Shown here: piece after piece, positions 1 through 9,417 of the stretch
How the letters are laid out: each line of letters begins with the position of its first letter
Numbering within the stretch: the stretch's first letter is position 1
Source: Laspinema palackyanum D2c
GTDB lineage: Bacteria; Cyanobacteriota; Cyanobacteriia; Cyanobacteriales; Laspinemataceae
DNA length: 64,000 bases
Assembly (NCBI RefSeq): GCF_025370875.1
Contig: NZ_JAMXFD010000004.1
Span: 1 to 64,000 of the forward strand
Direction: 5' to 3'
Program-made: the position numbers and the translations under genes
The notes under the pieces: generated by a model
What the model was told of the DNA's origin: nothing
What the model saw: the letters and a program-made list of their open reading frames with translations, nothing else
Database searches by the model: none

Positions 1-82
1 GTTTGAAAACTTTAGGTTGAGAAGCCTATTAAATTGGATGTTTACTTAAGTTTTAGCATACCCAGTACGGGAGAACCTGAAT

Positions 83-3000
83 TTGCTGGTATTTTATGGT
101 AGTGATCGCCTCCGCTGGGGACTCGGAAAAGCGATCGCACAGCAACTCAAACCGCAGATTCCTTGCATCTATATAGATGGAGTGGAAATTCGCCGTCGGA
201 ACCCTGCCACCGATGAACAAGCATTAATTGATTTAAGGCATCAGTTGGGAAAAGCGAAAGAGGATTTCAGTTCCTTTGATTTTGCCTTAGTCTATTATTT
301 GTCCCAGAAATCTCCCCATCTGAATATCACTCCCTCTCAATATGCCAAGGGAATGGATCGCGCCGATCGCCTGAGCACGGGTGCAGATTTAGCATCGGCA
401 TTTGCTGGCATTGAATTAGAGAAACTGTTGCAGCAAATGGGAATGCCGGAAGTTGGCGCAACCATGCAGCAGTTATTACCGTATTTCTTGGAGGAATTGC
501 AGGAAATCGGCAGGAATTTGATGCCGTCGATCACCTTTTTGATGAAATTAAACTGGTTTTTCCTCAAAAATGCGGATGCATGGCGGTGGTGGAAAGAAGT
601 TGGATGTCGGGAGTTGCAACCCCTGAAAGATTTTGTCAGTTTCTATCAAGTTGTCGGATATTTACCCAAATTATTGGCGAGGGGGTTGCGTCAGTATTGC
701 GATCGCCTGAAGAAACCGCTGGTGATTCTGATAGATGACTATGAGGCATTGGCGGATCAGTCTCCGCATCCGGAGTGGTTGGAAACCCTGATTTCGGAAC
801 CGAATCCTTGGGTGTTGTGGGTAGTTGTAGCAAGGCGACTGCCGCAGTGGATGGAGGCGGGGGAGAGAATTCCGATATTGCCGCTAACCGAGGCAGAAAG
901 TCAGGAAGTGTTAACCACTGCGGGAATTACCGGCGATCGCCTGTTGTCAACCATCACCGAAATTTGCCAGGGAACACCTTATTATATGCATCTGTGTGTG
1001 AAGCGGTGGCAGAAAATCCAGCAGAGGCGATCGCCGCAGGTGGAAGATTTTGCCGGGAAACCGGAGGAATTTCTCACCACAGAAGCAGCAACCTGGGACC
1101 CCGGGGAACTGCGAATGCTGCAAATCTTGGCAATTCCCCGGGAGTGGGATGCGGCAAGGTTCGATCGCCTGATGCAACAGCAGCATCTGGAAAGTTGGCG
1201 GGGACGATTTGCCCAAGTGATTGCCTCTCCTTATATAGAAGAAGTGGCAGAGGGGACATGGCGGTTACATCCCCTGATGCGGCAGTATTTGCTAGAAACC
1301 CAACCCACGACGCAACGGCAAACCCTGCATCAGGGATTATATGAGGAGTTGCGGCAGGAGTATCTCCAGGCGCAAACCCCGCAAGCGGCAATCTTGGCGC
1401 TGGATCAGGCATTGGATCACGCAATAGACAGCAGTCACTCCTCCGAGGCGACTGCCTGGGTATTGGCGCAGATGCCGATTCACCAGCAACAGTCTCAACA
1501 TTCGGAAGTTGTCGAGATGCTGCGATCGCGGGTGAAACGTCTGGGGGAACCCGTCACCGCAACCACTGCCAAGGCACAGATGCTGCTGGGGTATTCCTTA
1601 GTGGAGTTGGGAGAAACGGAGAAAGCGCTAAAGGAATTAGAAACCGCCAAGGCGCAGTATGCGGCAGTGGGATTAGGGGACAGTGTAGAAGCGGCGCGAG
1701 TGGAGTATGAATTGGCGGGGGTGTATCTTGCCTGCGATCGCACCTTTGATGCCAAGAATGCGGCAATGCGATCGCGGCAGTTGCGCCAACAGCAGTTAGG
1801 GAAGGATGCGCCAGAGGTGGCAGAGGTCCTCAACCGCCTAGCGGCGATCGCCTCCGACTGTGGGGAATATGGAGAGGCAGTGAAATTGAGCGATCGCGCC
1901 TTAGAAATCCTCAACTCCCAACCCCAACCCAACCCCATCCAACTGGCAAGAGTCAAGAAAACCGCCGCATTATTAAAAATTTACAACAACCAACTCGATG
2001 ATGCAGCACAACTCTGCCAAGAAGCGCGACAGTTAGCAATAGAAGTCGGAGGAGAAAATCATGCGATCGCCATCCAGAGTCTGATGATGTTAGCGTGGAT
2101 TCATTCTCGCATGGGACCCCGTTTATATCGGAAGTCTTTGGGAGAATATCAAGAAGCGCTAACTGCGGCAGAGGAGGTATTTGGTCCCAGTCATTTCCAA
2201 ACTTTAGATGTCTTAGAAGCAATGGCGGAGTTATGTCGAAAAATGGGACAGCATCAAGCAGCAGATGAGTATGCCGAACGTCATAATGCTTATGTCAAAG
2301 TTGGAGAGTCAGAAGTAACACCGGAATTGGCGCTGCGATTGAATATTATTGCTCGTACATTTTACGATAAAGGAGAATATGGCAAAGCAGAACCGTTATT
2401 AAAACAAGCGCTAAATATTGACCGCACACTCCTCGGAGATGAGCATCTGGATACTGCTTTCAGTCTCAATAATTTGGCTTTAGTGTACAATTCCCAGGGA
2501 CGGTATGCCGAGGCGGAACCGCTTTACCTGCAAGCACTGAATATTAAATCTGAAATCCTTGATGATGAGCATCCGGATACTTCTACCACTCTCAATAATT
2601 TGGCAGAATTGTACAAATCCCAGGGACGGTATGCCGAGGCGGAACCGCTTTACCTGCAAGCACTGAATATTTCTCTCAAAGCCCTTGGAAATGAGCATCC
2701 AGATACTGCTACCAGTCTCAATAATTTGGGAACATTGTACGATTTCCAGGGAAGGTATGGCGAGGCGGAACTGCTTTACCTGCAAGCGCTGAATATTTGT
2801 TGTAAAGTTCTCGGAAATGAGCATCTACATACTGCTAAAAGTCTCAATAATTTGGCAGTATTGTACCGTTCTCAGGGAAAGTATGGCGAAGCGGAACCGC
2901 TTTTTCTGCAAGCGCTGAATATTTGTTTTAAAGTCCTCGGTGATGAGCATCCGGATACTGCTTTGAGTCTCAATAATTTGGCAGCATTGTACGAATCCCA

Positions 3001-3136
3001 GGGACGGTATGACAAGGCGGAACCGCTTTACCAGCAAGCGCTGAATATTCGCCGCAAATTCCTTGGTGATGAGCATCCGGATACCAAGACAACAGTAGAA
3101 AACCTTCAGATGTTGCGGGATAAGCGCAATTCCTAA
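83..3136 (+). CDS. NACHT/NB-ARC-like ATPase fold protein with C-terminal kinesin-light-chain TPR repeats
   Basis: The 1017-residue product resembles the cyanobacterial STAND-type signalling ATPases that use TPR repeats as a sensor. It begins inside the first strand of the P-loop (LVFYG), where relatives carry a full upstream region. The usual GVGGIGKTT loop reads RLRWGLGKA here, so the Thr/Ser of Walker A is lost. A Walker B-like LVILIDDYE lies at about residues 213-221, followed by a helical/winged-helix stretch. Six 42-residue TPR units (A-EPLYLQALNI...DEHPDTA..LNNLA.LY) fill about residues 760-1010. The start is TTG at 83 with GGGAGA eight bases upstream; the frame is open back to a stop at 47-49. 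Nucleotide binding is probably impaired. Family assignment is good; function is unknown. Confidence 0.75.
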   Translation: MLVFYGSDRLRWGLGKAIAQQLKPQIPCIYIDGVEIRRRNPATDEQALIDLRHQLGKAKEDFSSFDFALVYYLSQKSPHLNITPSQYAKGMDRADRLSTGADLASAFAGIELEKLLQQMGMPEVGATMQQLLPYFLEELQEIGRNLMPSITFLMKLNWFFLKNADAWRWWKEVGCRELQPLKDFVSFYQVVGYLPKLLARGLRQYCDRLKKPLVILIDDYEALADQSPHPEWLETLISEPNPWVLWVVVARRLPQWMEAGERIPILPLTEAESQEVLTTAGITGDRLLSTITEICQGTPYYMHLCVKRWQKIQQRRSPQVEDFAGKPEEFLTTEAATWDPGELRMLQILAIPREWDAARFDRLMQQQHLESWRGRFAQVIASPYIEEVAEGTWRLHPLMRQYLLETQPTTQRQTLHQGLYEELRQEYLQAQTPQAAILALDQALDHAIDSSHSSEATAWVLAQMPIHQQQSQHSEVVEMLRSRVKRLGEPVTATTAKAQMLLGYSLVELGETEKALKELETAKAQYAAVGLGDSVEAARVEYELAGVYLACDRTFDAKNAAMRSRQLRQQQLGKDAPEVAEVLNRLAAIASDCGEYGEAVKLSDRALEILNSQPQPNPIQLARVKKTAALLKIYNNQLDDAAQLCQEARQLAIEVGGENHAIAIQSLMMLAWIHSRMGPRLYRKSLGEYQEALTAAEEVFGPSHFQTLDVLEAMAELCRKMGQHQAADEYAERHNAYVKVGESEVTPELALRLNIIARTFYDKGEYGKAEPLLKQALNIDRTLLGDEHLDTAFSLNNLALVYNSQGRYAEAEPLYLQALNIKSEILDDEHPDTSTTLNNLAELYKSQGRYAEAEPLYLQALNISLKALGNEHPDTATSLNNLGTLYDFQGRYGEAELLYLQALNICCKVLGNEHLHTAKSLNNLAVLYRSQGKYGEAEPLFLQALNICFKVLGDEHPDTALSLNNLAALYESQGRYDKAEPLYQQALNIRRKFLGDEHPDTKTTVENLQMLRDKRNS
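2377..3110 (+). repeat. 126-bp in-gene tandem repeat encoding TPR units
   Basis: Six copies with an exact 126-bp period; the GAGCATC landmark recurs at 2441, 2567, 2693, 2819, 2945 and 3071. Near-identity at the DNA level suggests recent unit duplication or gene conversion. Confidence 0.9.
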
Positions 3137-3401
3137 TTTGAGGGAATCATTGTTCGGTTTGTCCAGAAAAATGCGGCAGCAATTAACCCCAATGGTGCGG
3201 CAATTCATCCTGTAAGGTGCGTCAATGCAACATAGAGGATGCCGAACTCATGAGGTACAGATAGCGATGGGGAGTGCGTTTGCGGAACGTATCGCCAAAC
3301 CCCGTCGCCGAATCTCTGGCAAATTGCGACAACCGCAGGAGGTTAAAACCCCCTGCTAATAGCTAAAGTCGGATAAATCCGACTGATAGCTGAAGGGTTG
3401 A
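3137..3401. other. Intergenic region with diverged palindromic repeat
   Basis: No coding region is seen. The right part (about 3340-3400) holds a diverged copy of the two-palindrome repeat common in this window (AGTCGG...CCGACT next to a G-run/C-run palindrome). Confidence 0.5.
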
Positions 3402-4170
3402 TAACTGGCTGAAACCGTAGCTAAAATCAGCCGGTTGTTGATAAAAATGCCTTTTTTTGGCCGCACCTTCTCCCACAATAACAATCTACCAAAAATTCCA
3501 AACCTTGTCAACAGGTTTCCGCAAATTTGTACAAACCCTGATTCCCCCATCCCATCCCAAAAACCCACCCATTAAACATCATCCCCCCAGTCGGTTTTAA
3601 CCGACTTTAGCTATTAGCGGGGGTTTTATCCCCCGCCGGTTGTCGCAACTGATAGCTCAAAATTTGCTAACTGGCTGAAACCGTAGCTAAAATCAGCCGG
3701 GTGTTGATGAAAATGCCTTTTTTTGGCCGCACCTTCTCCCACAATAACAATCTACCAAAAATCCCAAACCTTGTCAACAGGTTTCCGCAAATTTGTACAA
3801 ACCCTGATTCCCCCATCCCATCCCAAAAACCCACCCATTAAACATCATCCCCCCAGTCGGTTTTAACCGACTTTAGCTATTAGGCGGGGGTTTAAACCCC
3901 CGCCGGTTGTCGCAACTGATAGCTCAAAATTTGCTAACTGGCTGAAACCGTAGCTAAAATCAGCCGGGTGTTGATGAAAATGCCTTTTTTTGGCCGCACC
4001 TTCTCCCACAATAACAATCTACCAAAAATCCCAAACCTTGTCAACAGGTTTCCGCAAATTTGTACAAACCCTGATTCCCCCATCCCATCCCAAAAACCCA
4101 CCCATTAAACATCATCTCTCCAGTCGGTTTTAACCGACTTTAGCTATTAGGCGGGGGTTTAAACCCCCGC
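3402..4170. repeat. Three tandem copies of a 266/267-bp noncoding repeat
   Basis: Copies start at 3402, 3668 and 3935 (TAACTGGCTGAAACCG). Each runs through a T-rich stretch, a long C/A-rich segment and then two palindromes: a GTCGGTTTTAACCGAC-type one and a GCGGGGGTTT...CCCCCGC-type one. The copies are nearly identical, which indicates recent amplification. No open frame is conserved among them. Confidence 0.9.
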
Positions 4171-4171
4171 C

Positions 4172-4199
4172 GTAGGGGCGCTTCGCGAAGCGCCCCTAC
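4172..4199. repeat. Perfect 28-bp palindrome (TAGGGGC family)
   Basis: GTAGGGGCGCTTCG is followed directly by its exact reverse complement. Relatives occur at 17381-17408 and 28320-28341. It lies just beyond the 3' end of hisH and could also act as a terminator. Confidence 0.85.
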
Positions 4200-4218
4200 A
4201 GTCGGTTTTTCACTCAGT

Positions 4219-4863
4219 TTAATGAGACATTGCCACCGATCGCATTTCGATTTGTTGGACAAAGTTCGCTAACATTTGCAACCCGGCAGTAGAAGATTTC
4301 TCCGGGTGAAATTGGACGGCAACCAGGTTATCCCGGGCGATCGCAGCAGTGACGGTTTGACTGCCATGAGTTACAGTAGCAGCAGTCACCGTAGAATCGA
4401 TGGGGTCAACATAATAAGAATGGACAAAATACAACCAAGGTTGATCCTGCAACTGTTGCCACAACGGAACCTCCGGTTGTGTCAATTCCAGACGATTCCA
4501 CCCGATATGAGGAATGGTTAAACCGGGTTCGGATTTAAAGCGACGGACTACCCCGGGAATAATGCCTAAACCGGGTTCTTTTCCTTCTTCACTGCTGTCA
4601 AACAGGATTTGCAACCCGAGACAAACCCCTAAAAAGGGTTTTCCCGAGGCGATCGCATCCTTAACCGGGGAGACTAAATCTAGCGATCGCAAATGTTGGA
4701 TTGCCGGATCAAAGGACCCGACCCCGGGCAACAAAACCGCATCTGCCTGTTCAATTTCCCCAGGCACATCGGTGATTTTGGCTGTGGCCCCTGCATTCTC
4801 CAATCCCTTACAGACTGAGTGCAGATTGCCCATATCATAGTCGATGACCGCGATTACCGGCAT
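4219..4863 (-). CDS. hisH: Imidazole glycerol phosphate synthase glutaminase subunit HisH
   Basis: HisH hydrolyses glutamine and feeds ammonia to HisF, which makes imidazole glycerol phosphate and AICAR in histidine biosynthesis in the cytoplasm. The 214-residue protein has the full class I glutaminase triad: nucleophile Cys81 in GVCLGLQ, and His186 and Glu188 in FHPEKS. An oxyanion-type PGVGSF motif lies near residue 46. Length is normal for the family and the ATG start at 4863 fits. No other his gene is adjacent, as is usual in cyanobacteria, where these genes are scattered. The divergent gene starts about 65 bp away, so the promoters share a short region. Confidence 0.95.
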   Translation of the reverse strand: MPVIAVIDYDMGNLHSVCKGLENAGATAKITDVPGEIEQADAVLLPGVGSFDPAIQHLRSLDLVSPVKDAIASGKPFLGVCLGLQILFDSSEEGKEPGLGIIPGVVRRFKSEPGLTIPHIGWNRLELTQPEVPLWQQLQDQPWLYFVHSYYVDPIDSTVTAATVTHGSQTVTAAIARDNLVAVQFHPEKSSTAGLQMLANFVQQIEMRSVAMSH

Positions 4864-4928
4864 TGCCTTTTTCCTTAAAATACTTGACTGAGGCTCTTTT
4901 GATTATAAAGGGTAACGGACCCATTGCC

Positions 4929-5450
4929 ATGACTCAAACCATCCTCCTAACCTCCTTTGATATTTGGATGTCCCATCACCAAACCAACTCCTCCGATGAG
5001 TTATTGGAGAAAGTGTCCCAGGTGAGTGGGATTCCCCATGATCTGCACTTCCTGCGGAAATTACCCGTCGATTTTCAAGAGGCCCCCAAACAGGCGATCG
5101 CCAAAATCAACGAACTGCAACCGGATCTTGTGGTATGTTGCGGCATGGCAGAATCCAGGCAAAAACTCACCGTAGAAAAACAGGCGAGATGTGGCAAAGA
5201 GGCGATCGTCACCCCCTTAAACCTTCCCCTCCTCATCCAAGATTTAAAACTCACAGAAATCAGCGAAGATGCGGGACAATTTGTCTGCGAATCCCTCTAT
5301 TATGCTGTTCTGTCTCATCTCCATCGCCACCCCAAAAAAATTCCTACCCTCTTCGTCCATGTCCCCATCCTCACCCCCACCAATTCCCAACCCATTCTCG
5401 ACGATTTTCTCCATCTCCTCAATCGTCTAACCCAGTCCAATCTCCATTAA
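4929..5450 (+). CDS. Pyroglutamyl-peptidase I-like (peptidase family C15) protein
   Basis: This 173-residue protein resembles the C15 cysteine peptidases that remove N-terminal pyroglutamate. The opening LLTSFDIW matches the family's LVTGFEPF strand. A Cys sits in GQFVCESLYY, where the family has its nucleophile. A His sits in LFVHVPIL, where the catalytic His is found. The region of the catalytic Glu (GMAESRQKLTVEKQA) is recognisable but diverged, so activity is uncertain. I chose ATG 4929 because the family begins at MTQTILLTSF; an in-frame TTG at 4863 would overlap the hisH start codon. It is divergent from hisH, with no functional link evident. Confidence 0.7.
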   Translation: MTQTILLTSFDIWMSHHQTNSSDELLEKVSQVSGIPHDLHFLRKLPVDFQEAPKQAIAKINELQPDLVVCCGMAESRQKLTVEKQARCGKEAIVTPLNLPLLIQDLKLTEISEDAGQFVCESLYYAVLSHLHRHPKKIPTLFVHVPILTPTNSQPILDDFLHLLNRLTQSNLH

Positions 5451-5467
5451 ATGTCACTCTTCGATTT

Positions 5468-5558
5468 GTTCGTAGTAACGACTTCAGTCGTTCTCTTCAT
5501 GTTCGTAGTAACGACTTCAGTCGTTCTCTTCATGTTCGTAGTAACGACTTCAGTCGTT
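5468..5558. repeat. Three direct copies of a 33-bp repeat
   Basis: Copies start at 5468, 5501 and 5534. The core GTAGTAACGACTTCAGTCGTT contains the small palindrome AACGACT/AGTCGTT. It is the same core that ends the 170-bp elements at 8461, 30347 and 43525. The rest of 5451-5758 has no recognisable gene. Confidence 0.85.
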
Positions 5559-5758
5559 ATGGTATTGGGTTAAACCCACCAGATAGACAAATGTCTGGGT
5601 TTGTTGAAAAACCAAAAGCCCGTTTTAAAATCCCTTAACCCTATATCCCCCTAGTCCTGTAGTAGTTTCGAGAACCGATATCCCGTAATCTAAACCGGGC
5701 AGGTTCATAAAAATTAATAGTCTGCGGGTATTCTATTCACTCCATTTATCCTAAAGTA

Positions 5759-7216
5759 GTGGACAGCGTTAGAGAGCAGACCGTGCGATTTGACACATAC
5801 GATCCAGGCGATTTTTACGATGAACTGTTTATCGAGAAGGGAAAACCTCGCCCCCAGGCGAATCCCTTGATAGACAGAATCAATTCCCTATCCGATGGAG
5901 AACTTCTCCAGCGACAACAGGCGGCACAAAGCGCCATGTTTAAACTGGGGATCACCTTCACCGTTTATGGAGATAGCGAAGGCAATGAGCGGATTTTTCC
6001 ATTTGACATCATCCCCCGCATTGTAGCAGCGAACGAATGGGCAACTCTCAATCGTGGACTGAAACAGAGAATTGAAGCATTAAATCTATTTATTGCTGAT
6101 ATTTATGGGGATCAGAAAATCATAAAAGATGGGATAATTCCCATCGAATTGGTTCACTCGGCGAAAGGATTTCTCAAACCTTGCATTGGGTTAAAACCGC
6201 CCAAGGGAATTTGGTGTCATATCACCGGCACCGATTTAGTTCGAGAAAAAGATGGACAGTGGTATGTTTTAGAAGATAATATGCGATGTCCTTCGGGGGT
6301 GTCCTACGTCCTAGAAAACCGTCGGGTAATGAAAAGTACATTCCCCCAAGTTTTTAGAACGATGGATATTCAACCCGTTGATGAATATCCCAGTCATCTG
6401 TTAGAGACATTACTCAATCTGGCCCCGGATAATTTGCCGAATCCCAATGTGGTAGTCATTACCCCAGGGATTTACAATTCCGCCTACTTTGAACATTCGT
6501 TCCTCGCCCAGCAAATGGGGGTGGAACTGGTGGAAGGGAAAGATTTAGTCGTCGCCGATGGTTACTTGCAAATGCGGACGACGAAGGGTTTAAAGCGTGT
6601 TGATGTAGTCTATCGTCGCATTGATGATGATTTTATCGACCCGCTGGCGTTTCGTTCTGATTCTTTGTTAGGTGTACCCGGTTTGATGGATGTTTATCGA
6701 TCGGGTCGATTGGGGATTGCCAATGCTTTGGGAACGGGTGTTGCTGATGATAAAGCAATTTATGCTTATGTCCCGGAGATGATTCGGTATTATCTGGGAG
6801 AAGACCAAATTATTCCCAATGTCCCGACTTTTTTATGTGGAAATCCCCAGCATTTAGATCATGTCTTGGCTAATTTGGATAAATTAGTCGTCAAGGCAGC
6901 GAATGAATCGGGGGGATATGGGATGTTAATTGGCACTCAGGCGACGGCAGAACAACGAGAGGACTTTGCCGATCGCATTCGGGCCAATCCCCGCAATTAT
7001 ATCGCCCAACCCACCCTCTGTCTGTCTCGGGTTCCCACATTAATTGAGAGTCATATTGAAGGCTGTCACGTCGATTTGAGACCCTATATCCTCTATGGAA
7101 AAGATATCTATGTTAACCCCGGTGGATTAACTCGGGTGGCCTTAAAACGAGGGTCTTTAGTGGTTAACTCTTCCCAAGGTGGGGGGAGTAAAGATACTTG
7201 GGTCGTGACGGAATAA
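5759..7216 (+). CDS. Circularly permuted ATP-grasp type 2 protein (DUF404/DUF407, COG2308)
   Basis: The 485-residue product matches the circularly permuted ATP-grasp family, which is predicted to form amide/peptide bonds with ATP. Visible hallmarks are the N-terminal [11 protein letters not shown] segment, the [17 protein letters not shown] block, [11 protein letters not shown] and the C-terminal [20 protein letters not shown] block followed by a Gly-rich [11 protein letters not shown]. The start is taken as GTG 5759; GTG 5783 (VRFDTYDPG) is equally possible and neither has a strong ribosome-binding site. It is followed by the alpha-E gene and then by a convergent Anbu gene, the known Anbu gene neighbourhood. 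The substrate is unknown. Confidence 0.9.
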   Translation: MDSVREQTVRFDTYDPGDFYDELFIEKGKPRPQANPLIDRINSLSDGELLQRQQAAQSAMFKLGITFTVYGDSEGNERIFPFDIIPRIVAANEWATLNRGLKQRIEALNLFIADIYGDQKIIKDGIIPIELVHSAKGFLKPCIGLKPPKGIWCHITGTDLVREKDGQWYVLEDNMRCPSGVSYVLENRRVMKSTFPQVFRTMDIQPVDEYPSHLLETLLNLAPDNLPNPNVVVITPGIYNSAYFEHSFLAQQMGVELVEGKDLVVADGYLQMRTTKGLKRVDVVYRRIDDDFIDPLAFRSDSLLGVPGLMDVYRSGRLGIANALGTGVADDKAIYAYVPEMIRYYLGEDQIIPNVPTFLCGNPQHLDHVLANLDKLVVKAANESGGYGMLIGTQATAEQREDFADRIRANPRNYIAQPTLCLSRVPTLIESHIEGCHVDLRPYILYGKDIYVNPGGLTRVALKRGSLVVNSSQGGGSKDTWVVTE

Positions 7217-7369
7217 ACGACGGGGTTAAGCGTCAGGATTGAGGGGTGAGAGGGAGGGACATTCCTGACAGCCAACCGAGGCATGATTGGCATTTAGCCC
7301 GGGTATTCAAACAGGACTCTGTGAGGGTAAATTCCTCTCAATTCTCAATTCTCAACTCTAAAAATTCTC

Positions 7370-8398
7370 ATGCTTAGTCGCGTTGCAAATTCAATTTACT
7401 GGCTGAATCGTTATGTAGAACGGGCGGAAAATATTGCCCGTTTTATTGATGTTAATCTCAATTTAATTCTGGATTCTCCCACCGGAATGACCCAACAATG
7501 GGAGCCCTTGGTGAAAATCACCGGGGATGCACCCCTGTTTCAAGAACGATATGGGGAAGTGCTGCCGGAAAATGTGATTCAATTTCTGGCTTTTGATCGC
7601 GATTATCCCAATTCGATTTTATCCTGTTTGCAAATTGCCCGGGAAAATGCGCGATCGGTCCGAGAAGTGATTTCTTCGGAAATGTGGGAACAGGTGAATG
7701 CCTTTTATATGATGGTAAAAGAGGCCGCACCTAAACAAAATTTAGCCTCTCTCCATGATTTTTTTACCCAGGTTAAGTTGGCAAGTCACTTGTTTTCAGG
7801 CATCATGGATGCGACGATGACCCACAATGAAGGGTGGCATTTCGGACAAATTGGCCGACTGTTGGAACGAGCGGATAAAACTTCTCGCATTTTGGATGTT
7901 AAGTATTATATTTTGCTGCCGTCGGTGCATGATGTGGGAACGACTCTGGATGAGATTCAATGGATGTCGTTATTGCGATCGGCGAGTGCTTATGAGATGT
8001 ATCGGAAGCGCGAGCATCGGATTAATCCGACTCTAGTGGCGGAATTTTTGATTTTAGACCGAGAGTTTCCGCGCTCAATCCGGTTTTGCTTTTTGAATGC
8101 CGAGCGATCGCTCCATGAAATTACCGGCACTCCGGTGGGAACTTGGAGAGACCCCGCAGAACGGGCTTTAGGTCGGTTGCGATCGCAGTTAGAATATATG
8201 ACCATTGCCGATATCTTTGAGACGGGTTTGCATGAGTTTATCAATACTCTCCAAGAGCAACTCAATGGCGTGGGTCAGAGTATTTTTAATGCTTATTTTG
8301 CCCTTGAACCGATGGTAGAGGCAGTGGAAGAAATTAAACCGATTTCTTCACTTCAAACTCAGACTCAAACTCAAACTCAGACTGCGATCGGCTCTTGA
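7370..8398 (+). CDS. Alpha-E domain protein (DUF403)
   Basis: This 342-residue, mostly helical protein opens with MLSRVANSIYWLNRYVERAE, the signature of the alpha-E family that accompanies circularly permuted ATP-grasp proteins. It lies 153 bp downstream of the ATP-grasp gene on the same strand and the two probably act together. The biochemical role is unproven; the family is predicted to take part in a peptide-tagging or peptide-synthesis pathway with Anbu and a transglutaminase. The 3' end carries a short run of ACTCAG/ACTCAA units (about 8356-8384) that encodes a QTQTQTQT tail, a likely slippage-prone microsatellite. Confidence 0.9.
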   Translation: MLSRVANSIYWLNRYVERAENIARFIDVNLNLILDSPTGMTQQWEPLVKITGDAPLFQERYGEVLPENVIQFLAFDRDYPNSILSCLQIARENARSVREVISSEMWEQVNAFYMMVKEAAPKQNLASLHDFFTQVKLASHLFSGIMDATMTHNEGWHFGQIGRLLERADKTSRILDVKYYILLPSVHDVGTTLDEIQWMSLLRSASAYEMYRKREHRINPTLVAEFLILDREFPRSIRFCFLNAERSLHEITGTPVGTWRDPAERALGRLRSQLEYMTIADIFETGLHEFINTLQEQLNGVGQSIFNAYFALEPMVEAVEEIKPISSLQTQTQTQTQTAIGS

Positions 8399-8460
8399 TT
8401 GTTGGAAGATTACTCTCGTGTCATGGCTGAAGCCGTTACTACAAACGTTCTGTCTTCTTG

Positions 8461-8632
8461 TTTGTAGTAACGACTTCAGTCGTTTCTTCCTCGTGACTTG
8501 GCATCGGCCATAACACGAGTAATCGGAGGGTCTAGGACCTGCTTGGTTGGAGACTGGTGGCAGGGCCTCAGATGGGCGTGACTTGGCTAATGCCAAGTCA
8601 CGCGGTAACGACTGAAGTCGTTACTACGAACG
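8461..8632. mobile_element. MITE-like element, copy A
   Basis: The 172-bp element is bounded by inverted copies of the GTAGTAACGACTTCAGTCGTT core (8461-8484 and 8607-8632). Inside are an imperfect hairpin (CTCGTG...CACGAG) and a perfect 12-bp-stem hairpin, GCGTGACTTGGC (8576-8587) with GCCAAGTCACGC (8592-8603). There is no coding capacity. Copies B (30347-30503) and C (43525-43693) share this layout. A partial fragment lies just upstream at about 8410-8450. Confidence 0.75.
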
Positions 8633-8649
8633 TTCTGTTCTAATTGAAT

Positions 8650-9417
8650 TTAATCAATTAAAATATCTTCTTTTACATCATCTTCATAATATTCCCATTC
8701 CACATCGGGCATATCATCAAAAGCTTGTTTGACGTAGCTTTCCCATAACTTTCTAATTTTAGCCAAATAAGGATCACCGAGTCTCAATCTCAAGCGATGG
8801 CGGATGGTGAAGGAATCCGTATGATACATGACAATATCAATGGGTGGTCCTACAGAAATATTAGATTTCATGGTAGAATCAATGGAGAGTAAGGCACATT
8901 TTGCCGCAGCTTCTAACGGGGTATTTGCTGTTAAGGTGCGGTCTAGGAGGGGTTTGCCATATTTGGTTTCTCCAATTTGGAGAAAGGGGGTTTCTTTGGT
9001 GGCGTGAATGAAATTTCCCTGACTGTAAATTAAATACAGATTGGGTTCTTCCCCCGAAATTTGACCGCCCAGTAATATACTGCATTTAAAATCGATGCGA
9101 TCGCGTTCTAGGAAAGGTCGGTCCTGTTCTTGAATCGCTCGGATTTTGTTGCCAATATAACGAGCCACTTCTGCCAAACTGGGAAGGGTGTGAAGATTGA
9201 CCTCTTCTTGATGTTTAATATCTTTCTCTAAGGCAGCGATCGCCCCTTGGGTGATGGAGAGATTTCCCGAGGTACATAACAAAATGGTTCGCTCTCCCGG
9301 TACGGAAAAATCAAACAATTTTTGATAGGTTGAAATATGATCAACTCCGGCATTGGTGCGCGAGTCAGCGGCGATCACTAAACCAAAACGGGTGAGGATA
9401 CCCAGGCAATATGTCAT
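8650..9417 (-). CDS. Anbu: proteasome-related Ntn-hydrolase peptidase (COG3484)
   Basis: Anbu is the bacterial ancestral beta-subunit homologue of HslV and the proteasome; it assembles into a helical or ring-like particle. After removal of the initiator Met, the 255-residue product begins with Thr (TYCLGILTRFGLVIAADSRT), the expected catalytic N-terminal nucleophile. The downstream GLVIAADSRTNAG and LLCTSGNLSITQ blocks are typical. It is encoded convergently to the ATP-grasp and alpha-E genes. The transglutaminase-like gene usually found in this cluster is not in the window. Native substrates are unknown for the family. Confidence 0.9.
   Translation of the reverse strand: MTYCLGILTRFGLVIAADSRTNAGVDHISTYQKLFDFSVPGERTILLCTSGNLSITQGAIAALEKDIKHQEEVNLHTLPSLAEVARYIGNKIRAIQEQDRPFLERDRIDFKCSILLGGQISGEEPNLYLIYSQGNFIHATKETPFLQIGETKYGKPLLDRTLTANTPLEAAAKCALLSIDSTMKSNISVGPPIDIVMYHTDSFTIRHRLRLRLGDPYLAKIRKLWESYVKQAFDDMPDVEWEYYEDDVKEDILID

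Noticed and set aside
775-1424. Long plus and minus frames inside the TPR ATPase gene
   Set aside because: They overlap a clear gene in other frames, and have no family character.
5468-5558. CRISPR array (also considered for 30254-30370 and 63811-64000)
   Set aside because: The units are contiguous or have the same short linker each time; there are no unique spacers and no cas genes.
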